From Saprospirales bacterium (GTDB lineage: Bacteria; Bacteroidota; Bacteroidia; Chitinophagales; Saprospiraceae): 8,399 bases of DNA. Made by a program: the position numbers and the translations under genes. This document shows, in pieces, positions 6,569-8,399 of the stretch. The stretch's first letter is position 1. The number at the start of each line of letters is the position of its first letter. A model generated the notes under the pieces. It was not told the origin of the DNA. It ran no database searches and worked only from the letters and a program-made list of their open reading frames with translations. The stretch spans positions 1 through 8,399 of the forward strand of contig DLXL01000243.1 of NCBI GenBank assembly GCA_003448025.1, given 5' to 3'.

Positions 6569-6587
6569 AAGGCTAAGGCCTTGTTTT
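6569..6587 (+). promoter_or_regulatory. Small hairpin in the yjdM leader
   Basis: AAGGC (6569-6573), loop TAAG, GCCTT (6578-6582), followed by GTTTT. The 5-bp stem and short T-run just before the gene could be a mild attenuator, but the stem is small enough to be chance. Confidence 0.2.
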
Positions 6588-6606
6588 ACAAAAAAATATC
6601 CTTCTG

Positions 6607-6951
6607 ATGTCAGAATATCCTGCTTGCCCAAAATGCAAATGCGAATACACATACCTGAACGACAGTATCATGGTGTGTACCGAATGTTTCCACGAATGGA
6701 ATCCTGAAGAACTCGCCGCCGCGGCCTCCGATGATGTACTTGTAGTGCTGGATTCCAATGGAAATCCTTTGCAAAATGGCGACAGTGTAATCGTGCTCAA
6801 AGACCTGCCTGTAAAAGGTATGCCCAGGCCCGTTAAGGCCGGTACCAAGGTGAAAAACATCCGCCTCACAGACGGGGATCACAACATCGACTGCAAAATT
6901 GAAGGCTTCGGCTCTATGGGGTTGAAGTCGGAATTTGTGCGGAAAGCGTAG
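6607..6951 (+). CDS. yjdM: Zinc-ribbon protein YjdM/PhnA
   Basis: A 114-residue protein of the YjdM (formerly PhnA) family, close in length to the ~111-residue E. coli protein. The N-terminus is a zinc ribbon: CPKC (7-10) and CTEC (24-27) are the four ligands, with EYTY (13-16) and HEWNPEE (29-35) around them. The C-terminal SH3-like domain carries family hallmarks: [20 protein letters not shown] (48-67), [19 protein letters not shown] and [13 protein letters not shown]. The old name links it to alkylphosphonate use, but the family is widespread and its function is not established; it is not the phosphonoacetate hydrolase also called PhnA. No Shine-Dalgarno is visible. It is monocistronic and ends 3 bp before the stop of the convergent globin gene. 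Confidence 0.95.
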   Translation: MSEYPACPKCKCEYTYLNDSIMVCTECFHEWNPEELAAAASDDVLVVLDSNGNPLQNGDSVIVLKDLPVKGMPRPVKAGTKVKNIRLTDGDHNIDCKIEGFGSMGLKSEFVRKA

Positions 6952-6954
6952 AGA

Positions 6955-7353
6955 CTATTCCTGCATGACACCGGCAATCAGGGTATAACAGGCGCCCCAG
7001 GCTTCCGCAGTTTCAGGGGTCCAATCGGTGCCCAGACCTCTTTCCAGGGTCCAAAGCAGCGCATCGCCCACCATGGCATAATGCTCCGGCCTGACGCCAT
7101 ATCCCAGGTGCCGCTTCCCCATTTCCCTGATTTCAGCCACTAGTTGCTCGGGATGGTCCAGGCGTGCCACCATGTACGACAGCATATCGATGAGCTTTTG
7201 GTGTTGTTCCTCCATTTTTTTGGGAAACAGGCTGCGGAGTTTGGGATACAGAAAGAACAGCCGACTGTAAAATACATCCCCCACAATGGCAGGGTCAACT
7301 GCCTTGAGCAGTCGCCAGGAATGATGTACCAATTGTATTTGCTGTTTTGTCAT
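6955..7353 (-). CDS. Single-domain bacterial globin
   Basis: A 132-residue heme globin of the flavohemoglobin/Vitreoscilla-type single-domain class, starting MTKQQIQLVHHSW. Landmarks are the B-helix region VFYSRLFFLYPKLRSLF with the CD1 Phe at F43, the likely E7 Gln at Q50 with E11 Leu at L54, and the proximal F8 His at H82 in GKRHLGYGV. PEHYAMVGDALLWTLE (89-104) and AWGACYTLIAGVM (118-130) form the G and H helices. Likely roles are oxygen or nitric oxide binding; no reductase domain is attached. The frame reaches a GTG at 7422, but the ATG at 7353 with AGGA 3 nt upstream gives a normal globin N-terminus. Its start lies inside the 3' end of the aminotransferase gene on the same strand (59 bp overlap), suggesting co-transcription and coupled translation. 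Confidence 0.92.
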   Translation of the reverse strand: MTKQQIQLVHHSWRLLKAVDPAIVGDVFYSRLFFLYPKLRSLFPKKMEEQHQKLIDMLSYMVARLDHPEQLVAEIREMGKRHLGYGVRPEHYAMVGDALLWTLERGLGTDWTPETAEAWGACYTLIAGVMQE

Positions 7354-8399
7354 CGGTCCTGTGTATTGGGTAACTCGCCAGCCGGATACCCTGCCTTTGG
7401 GCTGCCATTGGGAAAAAACCACCGGTACGCATTGCAGGTATTTTTATTCCGAGGGTAGCAAGATCCAGACTTTCCGACAATTTATGCAGGAAAAAATCAT
7501 TCTCCTCTCCTGTACCTACGGATACCCGGAAGGTATTGTGAAGCAGGGGGAACGGCGAAGTATTCAGCACTTTAATCCCGGCTGCTTCCAGATCCGCCAT
7601 CAGCTTTTGAAAGGATGTATCCTGATGTACGCGGATCAGCAGAAAATTGCCGGCTGATTTGAACACCTTCAGGGTGTTTTTATCGAATCGCGCGTGTAAC
7701 ATCCGGTACATCCTTTCTCGCTCTGCAATCATGGCTTTCACTCGATTTTTGGCGCATTCCTGAAATTCGGGGCTAAACAGGATGGTGCGTGCAAATACTT
7801 GTGTAAAATGGTTGATGGAGAATTGGAGCATCAGTTTCCGGAGCAGGGAAATGGTTTGCGGGGAGGCGCATCCGTATCCAAGGCGCAGTCCGGCCACCGG
7901 AAAAGCCTTGGAAAAGGAACGGAGTACGATCAAATTGGGGTATTGGTTTACCAGCGTCGTGTAGTCGTATTCGCAGAATTCGGCATAAACGGCATCTACG
8001 ATGATATACGATTCCGGATTGGCTGAAAGGATTTCCACCAGTTTTTTGGGGTTAAAGGTGTTTCCAACCGGGTTGTTCGGTGTGGTGATGATCAGTACAT
8101 CACCGGCGCCCAGTTCGGGCATGTTCTCATAGTCGTACTCCAGTTCGGAGTTCAGCATCCAGGGCTCATACCGGATGTTGAAGGTTTTACAGTGGTAGTC
8201 AAACAGGGTGTAGGTCGGCTGGGCAATTACGATGCGTTTTTGGTTGAGCGCAAAGTAGTTCAACAGGGTAGTGATCAGGGTTGCCGAGCCAGGGCTGAGG
8301 ACGATGTTTTCAGGAGCCAGGTTACAGTAATTAGCCACGAGAGATTCAATATCCTGACTGTCTGCGGAAGGATAACGGTTCCAGTTGGCAGCCATCAGG
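7295..8399 (-). CDS. HisC-like PLP-dependent aminotransferase, class I/II (5' partial)
   Basis: A fold-type I PLP aminotransferase closest in pattern to histidinol-phosphate aminotransferase. The frame is open through the right edge, and the ATG at 8395 is internal: the protein begins mid-domain at NRYPSADSQDIESLVA, so the N-terminal part including the NENP region is missing. Counting from that ATG: SPGSATLI (34-41, PLP phosphate site), TPNNPVG (105-111), DAVYAEF (134-140), SFSKAFPVAGLRLGYG (160-175) with Schiff-base Lys163 and Arg171, and FRVSVGTGEEND (289-300) with the carboxylate-binding Arg290. HisC, CobD-type or another small-substrate transaminase are all possible. The family normally ends soon after the EEND block (about 310), but here about 55 more residues follow, overlapping the globin start. 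The extra tail may be genuine read-on or a sign of a frameshift. Confidence 0.9.
   Translation of the reverse strand, partial: LMAANWNRYPSADSQDIESLVANYCNLAPENIVLSPGSATLITTLLNYFALNQKRIVIAQPTYTLFDYHCKTFNIRYEPWMLNSELEYDYENMPELGAGDVLIITTPNNPVGNTFNPKKLVEILSANPESYIIVDAVYAEFCEYDYTTLVNQYPNLIVLRSFSKAFPVAGLRLGYGCASPQTISLLRKLMLQFSINHFTQVFARTILFSPEFQECAKNRVKAMIAERERMYRMLHARFDKNTLKVFKSAGNFLLIRVHQDTSFQKLMADLEAAGIKVLNTSPFPLLHNTFRVSVGTGEENDFFLHKLSESLDLATLGIKIPAMRTGGFFPMAAQRQGIRLASYPIHRTDDKTANTIGTSFLATAQGS

Larger units (their letters stand above)
6295..6606. other. 312-bp divergent intergenic region
   Basis: This AT-rich spacer separates the minus-strand operon from yjdM. It holds a perfect inverted repeat, a Bacteroidota-type -7 box facing yjdM, a small leader hairpin and a weak sigma-54-like match facing the operon, each listed separately. 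The frame of the first operon gene stays open to 6378, but only from a TTG. I see no tRNA, riboswitch fold or additional gene in it. Confidence 0.7.

Noticed and set aside
7354..7422. Extended globin N-terminus from a GTG codon
   Set aside because: Globin homology begins right at MTKQQIQLVHHSW and an AGGA precedes that ATG. The extension only adds sequence overlapping the aminotransferase.
1..8399. CRISPR array, tRNA, rRNA, insertion sequence or prophage
   Set aside because: No regularly spaced DNA repeats, no cloverleaf-like sequence, no transposase or integrase motif and no terminal inverted repeats were seen on either strand.

Overview
The window is about 8.4 kb of roughly half-GC DNA. 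It looks like a chromosomal segment of a Bacteroidota bacterium, possibly a Saprospira- or Chitinophaga-like lineage. The support is indirect. A TAnnTTTG-type -7 box precedes the yjdM gene, ribosome binding sites are mostly weak or A-rich, and the proteins have a general Bacteroidota look. No rRNA, tRNA or other taxonomic marker is present, so the placement is tentative.

Left end (1-702, + strand): the 3' part of a sigma-54-dependent AAA+ activator with a Fis-type helix-turn-helix. It converges on, and overlaps by 66 bp, the last gene of a minus-strand cluster.

Centre (6294 down to 637, - strand): a tightly packed run of five genes, probably one operon. In transcription order they are: (1) a 243-aa protein with an acidic leader and a glycine-zipper core; (2) a 431-aa putative zinc peptidase with HEVGH and a downstream SEILAD motif, joined to gene 1 by a TGATG stop/start overlap; (3) a 568-aa cytosolic-looking protein of unknown function; (4) a 342-aa protein with Gly/Asn/Gln-rich beta-strand repeats of 50-residue period; (5) a metal-dependent amidohydrolase. 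Genes 1 and 4 share an acidic stretch followed by FLGK and a basic helix. This makes a 'small exported or membrane-active proteins plus dedicated peptidase' module conceivable, though unproven. This block is the most interesting part of the window.

Divergent spacer (6295-6606): it contains a perfect 10+4+10 inverted repeat, a good Bacteroidota-type promoter facing yjdM, and a weak sigma-54-like match facing the operon.

Right end: yjdM/phnA (+), a single-domain globin (-) and a 5'-truncated HisC-like aminotransferase (-). The aminotransferase carries an unusual C-terminal tail that runs into the globin start. These three look like ordinary housekeeping or accessory genes with no obvious tie to the central cluster.
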